The notes under the pieces were generated by a model that was given only the letters and a program-made list of their open reading frames with translations, ran no database searches and was not told the origin of the DNA. A program made the position numbers and the translations under genes. Positions 21,470 through 32,640 of a stretch of DNA of 64,000 bases are shown here, piece after piece; within the stretch, counting starts at the first letter, position 1, and each line of letters begins with the position of its first letter. Origin of the DNA: Trematomus loennbergii (lineage: Eukaryota; Chordata; Actinopteri; Perciformes; Nototheniidae); assembly GCA_012861695.1 (NCBI GenBank), contig JAAOOA010001616.1:46048-110047 (forward strand). Reading direction: 5' to 3'.

Positions 21470-21835
21470 CATGAGATACTGACGGGCTGTCAGGAGAGGG
21501 AGAGAGAGGAAAAGAGAGCGCTACGTTTATTATACCGGTGTTATTATCTAAAGTGAATGTTAATTTTGAATTAAGTAGTTAATATACTATTAGTGGTTTG
21601 TTTAAATGTATTAATTGTTTTGTTTTTTGTTTGTAGAAGAATACCATTTATTGATTTATTGTAAAATGAATCCGAACGTTTTGATCTGTTACGATAATAA
21701 ACTGAAGCAATTTAAAAATTAACCCCATTAACTGAGTTTTAAATCGTTTTTTTGTTAAGTCCTACTAAGTATATAAGGAAAGGATGAAAACTAACGAATT
21801 AAAAGTTTAAAAAATGATATCTTCTGAACTGAATG
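21470..21835. repeat. Fragment shared with the interior of the hAT element at 62053-63453
   Basis: From ACTGACGGGCTGTCAGGAGA to AAAATGATATCT, this intronic stretch aligns with about 62665-62995, including a purine-rich GAGAGAGAG run and GTAAAATGAATC.GAAC..TTTTGATCTG. No terminal repeats flank it here, so it is an internal piece of the same family. Confidence 0.75.
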
Positions 21836-21861
21836 TCCTATATGTTTCTCTTGTGTTTCAG

Positions 21862-23433
21862 GGGTGGATCACATGCAGTGCAGGCTCCAATCAAGAGACT
21901 CTTCTAAAACATTGTCGCCTTTGTCACGGAAAAGGTGCGAACTGGCCCTGTATTCACACTGACTGTGTGTGTCAGTTAATTGGCTTAACTATACTATACC
22001 CTGCCCTACCACTCCACTACAGGCCCCTCCAACACACTACGCCCCACTTTCCAATCAGTCCCCAAAATTGTAATACCAGTTTTTTTTTCAATTCAAAACA
22101 TCCAAACTATCCCCTTAAGATGGTGCAGACTTTGAACAAGACGGCTACCCAGGAATTTGCTGCACAGAAAAAACATGACATTGTGGTTTCAATCAAATTA
22201 CATTGTTTTGTAATTTCTGTTTTTCAGATATCTGAAGAATTTCATCAGATCAGCAAAGACCTCCTGGGGATGTTCGGTGCAGCCTTTGACAAACATGTGC
22301 CTTGCCTGCTGAAACTGTACCGGGCTAGGAAGGGAGCTTTTGGACAGAAGATGGAAGACTTCTTGGAAAAATGTGATGAACAAGTGAGTGAAGTGCCTCA
22401 ATCTAAGAGCATGCAAAAGTTGAGGGGAAAATGGCCGGAGCCGGGTCCACCAAAGCCCTTTCCCCCCGTTTGAAAATATGAAATGCTCCTTTGCCTAACA
22501 TTTGTAGGAGCAAAAACGCTTTGATGGAAAGGCTTCAGTAAAAATGGATTGTTAAAAGTCATTGCTTGGTGTTTTTAGTTGGTGGAATTTGAGAACTGTA
22601 ACAGTATTTTTAATTTGTAGAATTGTCCGCAGGATTGCAGTTTTTGTTTTGTTTTATTTTGCCAGTCTTTTACTGAAGCATGTTACTGGGATCTGACCTG
22701 TTCTTTATCCTCCTCAGAACGTCACATTTTGTATAAATTCACTACGGCACTAAACTAATTGATATGTTTGTGTGTTTCCACTGGGTACTCCTTAGACATC
22801 CGACATTGTGTCTCACCCAAAGACAGCAGCACTGAGAGGCCTGCCCATTTTTGTCCGAGATGACACAACCAAGTTTCTTCTGGAGTGTTTGGTAAGTAAT
22901 ACTAACTGTAGGAAATAAACTTACACAATACAATTAATATTGCTCAATGTAGCTTAAACATGTTATGACCTCATAGCTTATGCTAATCATTTTATGCACA
23001 ATACACTTTGTGTAAGATTTAATTTTGAGCCCAGAGATGCCGTGCTGTTGAGTTGCAATTATAACTTCCACAAGCTGAATGGTAAGACTCAGTAGATTGG
23101 TGCTAAAGTTAGAATCAGTGGATATGTATTTTGTTGTTTAGTTTTCCAGAGCACTCATTCATGCATATTTTACTTTTCCTCAGGACACTGACCATGAAGA
23201 ACGATTGCTCAGAGGTGTGTCTGTGGCCTTCCTCACCGTCATTGAAGATGATGATGCCGCCATATCGCCAAATGTGCGAGACGTGGCTGTTGTGTTGGAA
23301 GGGACCATTGTACTGCATGACCTACCAGACCTCTCTACTGCCTTTGCATACCTCTTTGCCTACTTTATGCAATGAACATGGATTTTCCAAAGGAGATGAG
23401 GTATACCTTTGAAGCCATTCAGACTATCTTTTA
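21862..23433 (+). pseudogene. Fish multicopy SAMD3-like gene, one frameshift
   Basis: A run of exon-like blocks with good splice sites. A zinc-finger-like exon from 21862 (TTTCAG acceptor) reads LLKHCRLCHGKG, then CIHTDCVC. A second block is at 22228-22383 (ISEEFHQISKDLLGMF; donor CAA|GTGAGT). The next is at 22797-22890 (SDIVSHPKTAALRGLPIFVR). The last starts at about 23185 (FLTVIEDDDAAISPNVRDV, then AVVLEGTIVLHDLPD). Phases join. The combination of an ALRGLP.F.R box, a TVIEDD box and a VVLE..IVL.D.PD box is one I recall from numerous fish proteins labelled SAMD3-like, whose function is unknown. At about 23360 one base is missing: the present frame stops at 23374, while the next frame continues MNMDFPKEMRYTFEAIQTIF and stops near 23433. 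It is either a recently dead copy or a sequence error. Confidence 0.6.
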
Positions 23434-24054
23434 AGAGCTTGGCTCTCGACGCTCGCAGCGCATAAGCTCTCGGAAAACAAAGCTTTTGCTGTGAATGTTA
23501 ATGGGGAAGCCAGACATGACTTTAACCTATGTTTCGCCTGTTCTAGTGCATTGTGGTTAGTGCTCATGTAAAACCTCACAGCATTCATTTCATTTGAAGC
23601 ATATAAGTTCCCTTCTGAAATAGAGAATCAAAGAATGTGTGGATGTGTAAGTTGCCAGTTCAAAAGAGGGGCATATCCAGTATTTCTACTGTTCAAGTTC
23701 ATTGTTAGTGATCAGGTAAAACTTCAATGTATGTACTTGCACATGCAGTCATTTTAAGCATGAAGTCCCATTTGCCTGTGAAATTGAAATGTGTGGAATT
23801 GTGAGTTGCCAGTTGACAAGAGGCACTGGATTGTAATTGTTATATTTGTTTATTCTTAAATTCTTTGATTGTGATGTGCTGAAGAGGCTGAGGCCTGATA
23901 TATCACAATGATGCAGGTGTGTGAATCCTATTTTGACCTGATGGATAAAAGCAGAAGCAGAAACCATCCTCAGAATCTGTGTTCAAAGGCCATCGTCATT
24001 TTCTGTTTAAAGCAGCTTTGCTAGATGTTATATATATATATATATAGAAATATA
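23434..24054. other. No recognised feature apart from a TA microsatellite
   Basis: Non-coding sequence downstream of the SAMD3-like gene. A weak ~120-bp duplication (GCAT..AAGT(T)CCC..TG.(C)TGAAATTGAAATGTG style) may occur at 23590-23800. A (TA)n run sits at 24030-24046, next to the following element. Confidence 0.6.
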
Positions 24055-25146
24055 CAGGGTTCCCGCGGGGTCTTAAAAAGTCTTACATTTTATAATCTGA
24101 ATTTAAGGCCTTAAAAAGGTCTTAAATATGACCAAAAAAATAAGAAAGGTCTTAAATATGATTTAGAAGGTCTTAAAAATGATGGGATTTGAAAGGTACT
24201 TCTGTGTTGAGATCGCGTCTAAATGTGTTTTGGGGGAAATGTCCGGGCTGCAAAGTAACCAGTACGGTAAGAGCCTTTCAGTTCCCCCCAACAATTTGTA
24301 TTGAAATAAATCAACATGGAACCAGTAATCACTAACTTTGTTTCCCCCGGCCCCTTATTGGAGAACACCCAGCTATTAACCTAGCAAGCAAGCTTCAGCT
24401 AGCGGCAGTCAGAAACTCATGTATCTTCAAATCTACTTACAAATAAATATGGGGAAGTGTAAGTTCAACCGTATTTGGTTGGAAAACATCGAATTTAGTG
24501 CTTGGTTGAAACCAGTGGAGGGGAACGTGTTTGAAGCCCGCTGCACCTTTTGAAAAATAAATTAGCGTTTGTTTTGCTAATGTGTTAATTATTTAAAACA
24601 AATAATAATTTGAACAGTATCTTTTTAACTGTTGATTACCCTGAACCTATAATTCAACTGCAAAACCAATACAAAAATAAATTAAATAAATTATACATTT
24701 AAATAAATAATATCAAAATAATAAATACCAATAAACAAGATCAACAAATATTTTGGAGCGCACTTCCACAAGCTATTAAATATGATAAATAAAAATAAAT
24801 TAGACTAAAATTAATTAGATCAAATATGTTGTAGTGCACTGTCACAACCTAGCAAAGCAAAATAATTTCGTAATTGTGGCAGGCCAAAATCGTAATTGCG
24901 ATTAAAATATGATTAATTGCACACCCCTAACACACAGACACACACACATACACTTTTTGTCTAACACGCTAACACAGTGCTGTACTGTTATGCCTTTACA
25001 TTTACTTTGTAAGTAATTATGGGACGTATTTCTTCTTTCATAGCAATTTTCCTTCATACTTTCTTGCCGTGAAATAGGTCTTAAATTCTATTCAGTGGTC
25101 TTAAAAAGGTCTTAAATTTGAGTAGGCGAAACCTGCAGGAACCCTG
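24055..25146 (+). mobile_element. Non-autonomous DNA transposon, CAGGGTTCC termini (hAT-like)
   Basis: The ends are inverted: CAGGGTTCCCGCGGGG on the left and CCTGCAGGAACCCTG on the right. Both are followed inward by repeats of AGGTCTTAAA(T). The flanks share AATATA (24049-24054 and 25147-25152), a probable imperfect target duplication. A 34-codon frame at 24449-24553 (MGKCKFNRIWLENIEFSAWL...) looks like the N-terminal zinc-finger exon of a hAT-type transposase, cut by a stop. So this is an internally deleted relative of a coding element. Confidence 0.75.
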
Positions 25147-25350
25147 AATATAGTATACCTTGAAATATATTTAATTGTTCATAGTTGAATGACTTACAAA
25201 AATCGAAATATATAATATTTACATTTGAATATCAACTGCTTGCTGGGTTAGCAATGTTATGCATTTATTAATATCACATTTAAAAAAATTAGCGACCAAT
25301 CAGAGCTCTCCTGTTACATTTTTTGTTTGCCTTCCAATAGAAATAGTTAA
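25147..25350. repeat. Interspersed repeat, copy 3 (partial)
   Basis: It contains the two ends of the repeat seen at 18840-19215 and 20100-20435, with the middle missing. It abuts the right end of the CAGGGTTCC element, which probably inserted into it. Confidence 0.7.
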
Positions 25351-25370
25351 TATTTACAGTAAAAAAACGA

Positions 25371-25394
25371 TGTGTGTGTGTGTGTGTGCGTGTG
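25371..25394. repeat. (GT)n microsatellite
   Basis: Simple GT run of about 24 bases. Confidence 0.95.
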
Positions 25395-25455
25395 AGACGC
25401 GTTCTCGCGGTAGCCAATCAGCGATGAGGATCTCAGCCTGCCGTCACCTACGTTG

Positions 25456-25640
25456 AATCAGAAAACTATCAGCTGTTAGCACACAGAGCTCCTCATATCT
25501 GTTCAGAAACTGGACAAAAGTTAAACATGAACAAAACACAGACTGTGTCATGGTGAATACAGTCGCTGTTGTATCTGTGTCTGTATCATGTTCTTGTGAG
25601 TGTGGACGGAGCAGATACAACGTTAGCCTGATCGGTACAT
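25456..25640. repeat. MITE fragment, inverted relative to 34480-34640
   Basis: The stretch from AGCTGTTAGCACACAGAGCT to the GTGTGGACGGAGC phrase matches the reverse complement of 34480-34640, including the CTCATATCTGTTCAGAAACT core. It is probably the same non-autonomous family, here without recognisable ends. Confidence 0.65.
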
Positions 25641-26819
25641 TTCTCTGAGCGCTTTTACGTTAGCAACATTTGACCAATCACAAACCTGGAGAAGCGTACT
25701 ACTGACAGCGCAGCATTATACTTCATGAATGAAGTAAACTATCATGTATGTTAGACAAATATGAAGAAGATAAACTTTAAACATCCATGATTTTAACACA
25801 TAATCCAGAGTAAAAGCAGCATAGCTGCAAGGTGAAAATATAACAGCTGGTACAAAAATGACCGAGTGTTTGAATGCATACATTAACAGGTTTGAATGGA
25901 TCTGACTTTAATTACGTGTTAACGTCAACTTAATGTGTTGCAGTTCATACTTTGGCATACAGTATGTGACAATGTAAGTGTGCACGACCAGAAACGGCTC
26001 GAGAATCTGATACAGATAGGAAATATATGATATGATGTGATGTGAATGATAAGTGCGACACGTCTGCACAGTGTCGCAGACTCTACGCAATGCTCTGAGT
26101 TGCTTTGCTCCGGTTACTTATCTTGTGGCAGATATTTAAGTAAGCTTGCTTGCTGCAAATGTAATAATATTCAGATTGCTCTGAAGATGGGCAGTGATAT
26201 TCTATTTTGTTTCATGTTCACACAGTCGGTGATCTTTTGCCGGACCTCTTTTCCTGCATAGCCTACAGCAGTTTAAACTGTATTTATTTTATCCTGTAAT
26301 ATGACTTGATAGCTTTACACTCTGCACACTGAGCTCTGATTGGTCATCAGGCGGTGCTTTCACTGAGTTGGGGTCCTTCTCAGGTCGATTAAATGGAATC
26401 CTTGCGTCCCTCTCTTGCGTGGTTTCCCTGCGTTTAGTCCCTCACACCAGGGAAGCATGGAGAGACGCAAGGAAACCACAAGAAGCAGGGAAATGAGTTT
26501 TAAGAGCAATGGGACGTCCTTTCCTCCGGAGCGTCACGTGAAGCGACGTCCGTTTGTGATGACGCCGCACAGCTGTTCGTCTGACAGCAGTTCTGTCCCC
26601 GTTATTTTCACAAACACCCCGGCCTCTGTTAGTACACATTACTGACACAAACATTTGTATCATCTGTTGTAGACCCAAATACATTAAATAAAATAAGAAC
26701 TCATTCTCAAAAAAGATGAACGCCATTCTTAAAATGTATAAACGAACAATAATTGGATTAATATTGATTAGAGTGCACAATAGAAATAAAATAATTCAGA
26801 GAAGAAAAAGACATATGTA
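25641..26819. other. No recognised feature
   Basis: About 1.2 kb of single-copy-looking sequence. Short open frames occur (for example 26415-26645) but show no family motif, no splice context and no strand bias. A TGATTGGTCATCAG stretch at 26337 resembles a CCAAT/CRE-type promoter motif but has no gene near it. Confidence 0.5.
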
Positions 26820-27980
26820 TCTATCAAAACCCAGTTAGATTAACATTCATTAATCATTGGATTGCACACGTTGTTTGTGTGGATATGTAGCACATTAACA
26901 TGTTAAATAGCACTTAATGACTGACTGAATGGAAATGACAATAAATGAAAATGTAAAACGAAAAAGTGATCATGAAAATGTTTCCAATAAATGAATAAAA
27001 TAATTTTGACCACTTTGTTGTTCAGATATATCACATATTTGTAACTGAATGATGCATTAATTGAAACAAAACACAGTATAAACTGAGGAGTGAGTCCCGT
27101 GAGTTTCATGTGTTTTCTTCACTCCGCTGGGAAACTGCTAATGCTAACCTGAAGTTGACTGCGAAAACCGGAAGTCGAGTGTGTGAACATCCGGTTTTCA
27201 GAATAAAGCAGCTTTCAATTTGAACAGTGTATTCATTTAACTCCACATAACTCAATTGCACTGCTCCAAACGGCCCCAAACTTCACATGTGTACAGCCCT
27301 AAAGACATATTTGTGTCAGTTTTGAGATTTAGTCAAATGTCGTGCTATGGTAACAAAATGGTCGCCGTGAAACACGGTTTTCTCATAACTCCAGTTAACA
27401 TGCTCCAAACGGCCCAAAACTTCACAGGTTTGATACCGATGCAGCCCTCAACACATCTAGGCGTATTATGGGGTGTCATCAAATTCTGTTTCCATGGCGA
27501 CAGATCCCTCGCCATGAAACACAGTGTTGTCATAACTCGATGGAAAATGCTCCAAACTGCACCAGACTTCAGATGATGGCTAATGGTCCGGCCCTGAACA
27601 GCTCTACGCCAATTATGGGATGTCATCATATGCCGTTGCCATGGCGACAGATCCCTCGCCATGAAACACAGTGTTGTCATAACTCCATGGAAAATGGTCC
27701 AAACTGCACCAGACTTCAGATGACAGTTAATGGTCCGGCCCTCAACAGCTCTACGCCAATTATGGGATGTCACCATATGCCGTTGCCATGGCAACACATC
27801 CCTCACCAAAAAACACAATGTTGTCTTAACTCAATGGAAAAGGTTCCAAACTGCACCAGACTTCAGATGACAGTTAATGGTCCGGCCCTCAACAGCTCGA
27901 GACACCTACACACACACCTCGACGTGCGGACAACAGCCTGCGGAGCGTCGAAGACCCGCTCAACGCTGCTTGCAGCTTTA
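26820..27980. repeat. Duplicated satellite block, copy 2 (left part)
   Basis: Direct-orientation copy of 1-1440. Bases up to about 27530 match with very few differences. Beyond that the number and type of satellite units differ. The block ends in the shared CTCGACGTGCGGACAACAGC...GCTTGCAGCTTTAATTA boundary module. Confidence 0.88.
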
Positions 27981-27983
27981 ATT

Positions 27984-28375
27984 AGGGTCTGAGACCATAG
28001 GTCGGCGAAGACCCTATTGAAATCGGTCGCGCAGCGACCGATAAACCTGCGAAAAACACATAAAAACAGGGAAAACGACCGGCAAAAGCACAGAAAAGGT
28101 TCGGAAATAGTAACGGCAGATAGTCCGCGCGAGCCCAGTCACGTGGGCGAAGCCCACGTGATTGCAACTCGCATAATTAATATCGTTACGATCATTTAGT
28201 CGCTCGCGAAGCGAGCGATAACCATGCAAAACCCACTAAAAACAGGGAAAAAGACGGGTAAAAGTCCATTAAAAGTGGCCTAAATCATGACAGTAGGTAG
28301 CCCAACGCGCCTAGTCACATGGGCGCTTCGCGCCATGTGACTAACTTGCGCATTATTGATATTGGTCCGATTATT
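27984..28375. repeat. Two tandem ~177-bp modules, each with two perfect or near-perfect hairpins
   Basis: The hairpins are TCGGTCGCGCAGCGACCGA at 28023-28041; CACGTGGGC-GAA-GCCCACGTG at 28140-28160; TCGCTCGC-GAA-GCGAGCGA at 28200-28218; and an inverted pair at 28312-28343 (AGTCACATGG...CCATGTGACT). The first and third are followed by GATAA(A)CC and later by AAAAACAGGGAAAA. The second and fourth are preceded by GTC/GTCAC. So the unit is hairpin A, about 95 bases, hairpin B, about 35 bases, twice. An extra AGGGTCT/AGACCCT pair (27984-28015) leads in. The whole block is absent from copy 1. Confidence 0.85.
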
Positions 28376-29870
28376 ATTATTATTATTATTCTTATTTGAA
28401 CACATTGCGCGCACTTTTGAACCCCGCAACATGTGTGAAAACTCACCAAATTTCGCACACGCGTCAGAAGTGCGCAAAATTGCGATGTGTAATTGGTTCC
28501 GGAACTTTACGTTAAAAATTGCGTAGGCCACGCCCACTTCCGCTTATATCGTACAGCCGGCACTTTAACTTTCACGTAACAACGAAACTCGCTACGCATA
28601 TCTAGGGTGCGGAGACGAACAAAAAAGCCTCTTGGAGGGTAAAAAATAACGTACAGGAAGTCGGCCATTTTGAATTTGGCGTCGGAAAAACGCGATTTAT
28701 CGCGTTTTTCGTCATCCGCGCAAAATCTATCTTCTCCCAGGGACTTTATCCGTACGACTCGAAATTCGTCGGGTAGCATCTCGAGACATGGGCAATTAAA
28801 AGTTATCACGGAAGTTTTTTCTTTCGCACGGCGCAGCCGTTATTTGGCGCCAAAGTTCGCGTTCGCTCGATGCTAGGCCCATCAAACGAATACGATGATG
28901 TCATCACTCAAACTGACATGCTCAGAACGCCACCAAACTTCACAATGTTGTCTTAAGTCAATGGAAAATGCTCCAAACTGCACCAGACTTCAGATGACAG
29001 TTAATGGTCCGGCCCTCAACACATTAATATGACAAAAGTCAGTTTTCCTCAAAAGCTGTTGCCATGGCAACCAATCCCTCGCCATAAAACACGGTGTCGC
29101 TGTAAATCCAATGGACACGGTCCTATCGTCCCCCAATCTTCACTTTTATATTACTGGTCCATGACTCAACAGCTCTACTTGAAATTTGAGATCTCACCGT
29201 ATGCCGTTTCCATGGCAACGCATTCCTCGCCTTAAAACACGGTGTCGCTGTAAATCCAATGGACACGGTCCTATCGTCCCCCAATCTTCACTTTTATATT
29301 ACTGGTCCATGACTCAACAGCTCTACTTGAAATTTGAGATCTCACCGTATGCCGTTTCCATGGCAACGCATTCCTCGCCTTAAAACACGGTGTCGCTGTA
29401 ATCCAATGGACACGGTCCTATCGTCCCCCAATCTTCACTTTTATATTACTGGTCCATGACTCAACAGCTCTACGTGAAATCTGAGATCTCACCGTATGCC
29501 GTTTCCATGGCAACGCATCCCACGCCGTAAAACACGATGTTGTCTTAAGTCAATGGAAAAGCTTCCAAACTGCACCAGACTTCAGATGACGACTACTAGT
29601 CCGCCCCTCAACAGCTCTACGCCAATTCTGGGATGTCATCATATGCCGTTGCCATGGCAGTAGATCACTCGCCATCAAACACAATGTTTACTGTATGATA
29701 CTGCTGTAACTCCCATTTACGTTGTCCGATCGGCCTGAAACTTCCCACGTTTGCCAACGGCCGAGTCCGGAAAACTCCTGCATGATACCTCGACGTGCGG
29801 ACAACAGCCTGCGGAGCGTCGAAGACCCGCTCAACGCTGCTTGCAGCTTTAATTATTATTGTTGTTGTTG
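28376..29870. repeat. Duplicated satellite block, copy 2 (right part) with 157-bp units
   Basis: 28376-28900 aligns with 1450-2000. From 28950 the satellite resumes. Three units at about 29029, 29186 and 29343 have a 157-bp period and carry GGTGTCGCTGTAAATCCAAT and CCAATCTTCACTTTTATATT. The same variant is at 2475-2560 in copy 1. The array ends at 29795-29860 with the CTCGACGTGCGG...GCAGCTTTAATTATTATT boundary module. Confidence 0.85.
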
Positions 29871-30297
29871 CTATAATGCAGGGGTATTCAATTGCATTTC
29901 AAAGAGGTCCAGTAAGCAAATGTCATTAAATGCTCTGTTTTCGCTGTCTACCTTTCTCTTTTTTGAGCACGCCATTGAAGTTACTCCAACTGTTTCTCTC
30001 TTCTTGTCTCGTCTCTGTGTGTTTGAATCTATAGTGCTGACTCACTGACTGCACCGATTTGATCACCTCCTAAAAACATTAAAAAATAACTTTTTAAAAC
30101 CTTTTTATCTTTATGTTTTAAATATGTGTTTTAAACATTTTTTACATTTTCAACATCGTGGATGAATCCTTATATGCTCCCGGCAACACACTGACATCAA
30201 CTTTGCCTCCTTATTACACTCACCCCTACTTTAGTGCTGGGAACAATGAGTCTGCGTCTTTGATGCGCACGGCGGATGATGCGGGGATCAGAGTCCT
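29871..30297. other. Flank with scrap of a CAGGGGTATTCAA-type element
   Basis: TGCAGGGGTATTCAATTGCA followed by TTTCAAAGAGGTCCAGT resembles the left end of a common fish hAT MITE. No matching right end is seen. The remainder is unremarkable. Confidence 0.4.
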
Positions 30298-30305
30298 GCG
30301 GGGAT

Positions 30306-30793
30306 CAGAGTCCTGCATTGGGTCGGTACCCGACGGGTGACCCGCAAAAAAAGTGATTCGCGGGTGGTAAGATTCCTCAGACCTCTCCCCGCGGGACCGC
30401 ATAATCATAACCTCTGCACCGCATCAATCTGCTGCTGAGCGCGCCACATTCGAAATGGCTGAGGTGAAGCTCTAGCGGAGAATACAGCATTGTAAATAAC
30501 TCTTCCTCAAGAGCGAAATCCAACGTCTGGGAGGCTTTTGGTGTCATGGAGAAAATAACCAACATCCCACGCTTTTTGAGCCAAATACGCAACTGCGTGT
30601 GTTAATAATTGCATGTTTTCAGTGCTCCTAGGATATGCGGGTTCGGGTCGGTTTGCGGATCTTGTGCCGACGGGTCGGGTCGGTTTGCGGAACTAATTGG
30701 CAATATGTGCGGGTGGCGGGGCGGGTTCGGTATTGCACGTTGCAGGTGCGGGGCGTGAGTGGGTCTTGAAAATCAGACCCGTGCAGGACTCTG
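30306..30793. mobile_element. hAT MITE, CAGAGTCCTGCA termini, 8-bp target duplication
   Basis: 488 bp with inverted ends CAGAGTCCTGCATTGGGTC and GACCCGTGCAGGACTCTG. GCGGGGAT lies immediately on both sides (30298-30305 and 30794-30801), an exact 8-bp duplication as hAT transposases make. The interior is rich in CGGGTCGGG and CCGCGGG motifs. A partial extra copy of flank plus TIR (30281-30305: GCGGGGAT then CAGAGTCCTGC) precedes it. Confidence 0.9.
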
Positions 30794-30801
30794 GCGGGGA
30801 T

Positions 30802-31035
30802 GCAATGTAGACAGGAATACACGCAGATCAGCCTCTGGCTGCAGCCTTGACCGGTACTTGCTTTTACAACCTTTTTGGCGAGGTGGGGGAACTCGGTCTC
30901 CAGACAGCCAAAAGTGTGCAAGTGACACTTTACTCATCTTGTTCTCGTTACTTTTTTTTCTCATGCTGCGCCTCCCCTGAAGCTCTCTGGCGGGTAATGA
31001 GTTTGGGCCAATGATTATAAGTTCCGATTTGTCCA
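30802..31035. other. No recognised feature
   Basis: Non-repetitive-looking sequence between the MITE and the LINE. No motif is recognised. Confidence 0.5.
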
Positions 31036-32640
31036 GTTAAGTTTTAGAAATTGTTTTGGATCCAAATTTGAATGTCAGTGAGGCAGGTGCTGAGCTGGGA
31101 GTGTGTGGTTGGAGAAATTGATTTTGTTGAGAGGTAGAGCTGTGTGTCATCAGCATAACAGTGGAACTGGAGTTTGGTGTTGACGGAGGATTTGTCCAAT
31201 TGGGAGGATGTAGATGATGAACAGAAGGGGACCAAGTACAGAACCCTGAGGGACGCCATGATTGACGGGGGCTGTGGGGATTTGGAGTTGTTAATGGAGA
31301 TGAATTGATGTCTGTCAGAGAGATAGGATTTAAACCAAGAGAGGGCATATCGGTAATGCCATGGAAGACTGGAGGCGGTTGATGAGGATGGAATGGCTGA
31401 TCGTGTCAAATGTGGCTGTTAGGTCAAGGAGAATGAGAATTGAGCGGGAACCAGAGTCAGCAGAGAGGAGAATGTCGTTGGTCACCTTGAGTAGGCAGAT
31501 TCTGTGCTGTGGCGAGTACAGAAACCAGATTGAAAAGGTTCATGAAGGTTATTGCAGTCCAGATGTGATTTTAGTTGGGAGGCAACAGTTTGCTCCAGAA
31601 TTGTTGACAGGAATGGGAGGTTAGAAATGGCCGGTAGTTATTGAGAGAATCAGGGTTGAGACCAGGTTTTTTGAGTATGGGAGTGACAGCAGCGAGTTTC
31701 AGAGCAAGGGGGACAAGTCCAGTGGACAGAGAGGAGTTAATGACTGTGGTGATAAGATGAGTGAGTTGGGGGAGGCAGGCCTTGACAAGGGTGGAGGGCA
31801 TGGGGTCCAGGATGGAAGTTGAGGTATTCATGCCGGTGACTTGGCAACTATGTCCAGTGAGGTAATTTGTCTGAAGGCTGTAAAAGGGTGCCTGGAAGGA
31901 GTAGGGTAGGCAGTTCCGGAAAAGCATGGGTGGTGGACGAGACGGAGGAGTTGGCTGTGTTTTGCTGTGTATTATTTCAATTTTGCTTTGGAGGAATGAG
32001 AGGAAGGATTCACACTTTGAGGTGGTGAAGGAGTTGGAGATATTATCCATGGGTTGAGGAGCTTGTTAATAGTTGAAAAAAGGGACTTTGGGTTGCCAGA
32101 TTGTATTACAGAGGAGTAGTGGAAGGAGCGTGCACTGTTGAGGGCATCTTTGTACTGCTGTTGGTTCAGTCTATAAATGTCTTTGTGGATAGTGAGACCA
32201 GTTAGTTTAGCATGTCTTTCGAGCTGGCGACCTTTCCTTTTGAGGCAACGGAGATGATCGGTGTACCAGGGGCCGAGTGAGTGAAAGAGACATACTTGGT
32301 TTTATTGGAGCGAGTTGGTTGAGACAGGAGGAGAGAGCATTGTTGTAGGTGTTGACCAGGTCAGTAGGGAAACATTCTGGGTGACGGTGGAGTCAGGATG
32401 GTGTCAGCCAGTAGGGAGACAGCTAAGAAACTGTTCGTGAAAAAACATTTTTTCCCACCGTAGCTGTGTTGTGCAGAGACGAGGGTGTCCAATGTTAGTG
32501 GCCAGCTGACGGCAGGGAGTTGGCGAGATTGTTGACGGCCAACGGCTGGGGCTGGTAGCAAACGGGCTAGCAGGATAGGGTCCGGTACGCAGGAAAAGCA
32601 AATAGGTAACGGAGAACTACTTGAACAAAGTAGCGATTAG
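31036..32640 (-). pseudogene. L2-type LINE, 5'-truncated and frameshifted
   Basis: Minus-strand segments give, in order, the end of the endonuclease/linker region (32600-32300), SFTTSKCESFLSFLQSKIE, STSILDPMPSTLVKACLPQL, KLAAVTPILKKPGLNPDSLN (NYRP follows; 32050-31571), and LSWFKSYLSDRHQFI, then a broken GVPQGS box and [13 protein letters not shown] (31409-31044). These are the finger and palm motifs of L2-clade reverse transcriptases, with the catalytic YADD kept. The frame changes at least three times. The 3' end at about 31036 falls within the palm domain, so the copy is truncated at both ends or interrupted. Its 5' half recurs at 55340-56090. Confidence 0.85.

Noticed and set aside
25900..26645. 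Short frames around 25.9-26.6 kb
   Set aside because: Under 115 codons, on both strands, with no motif or codon signal; treated as non-coding.
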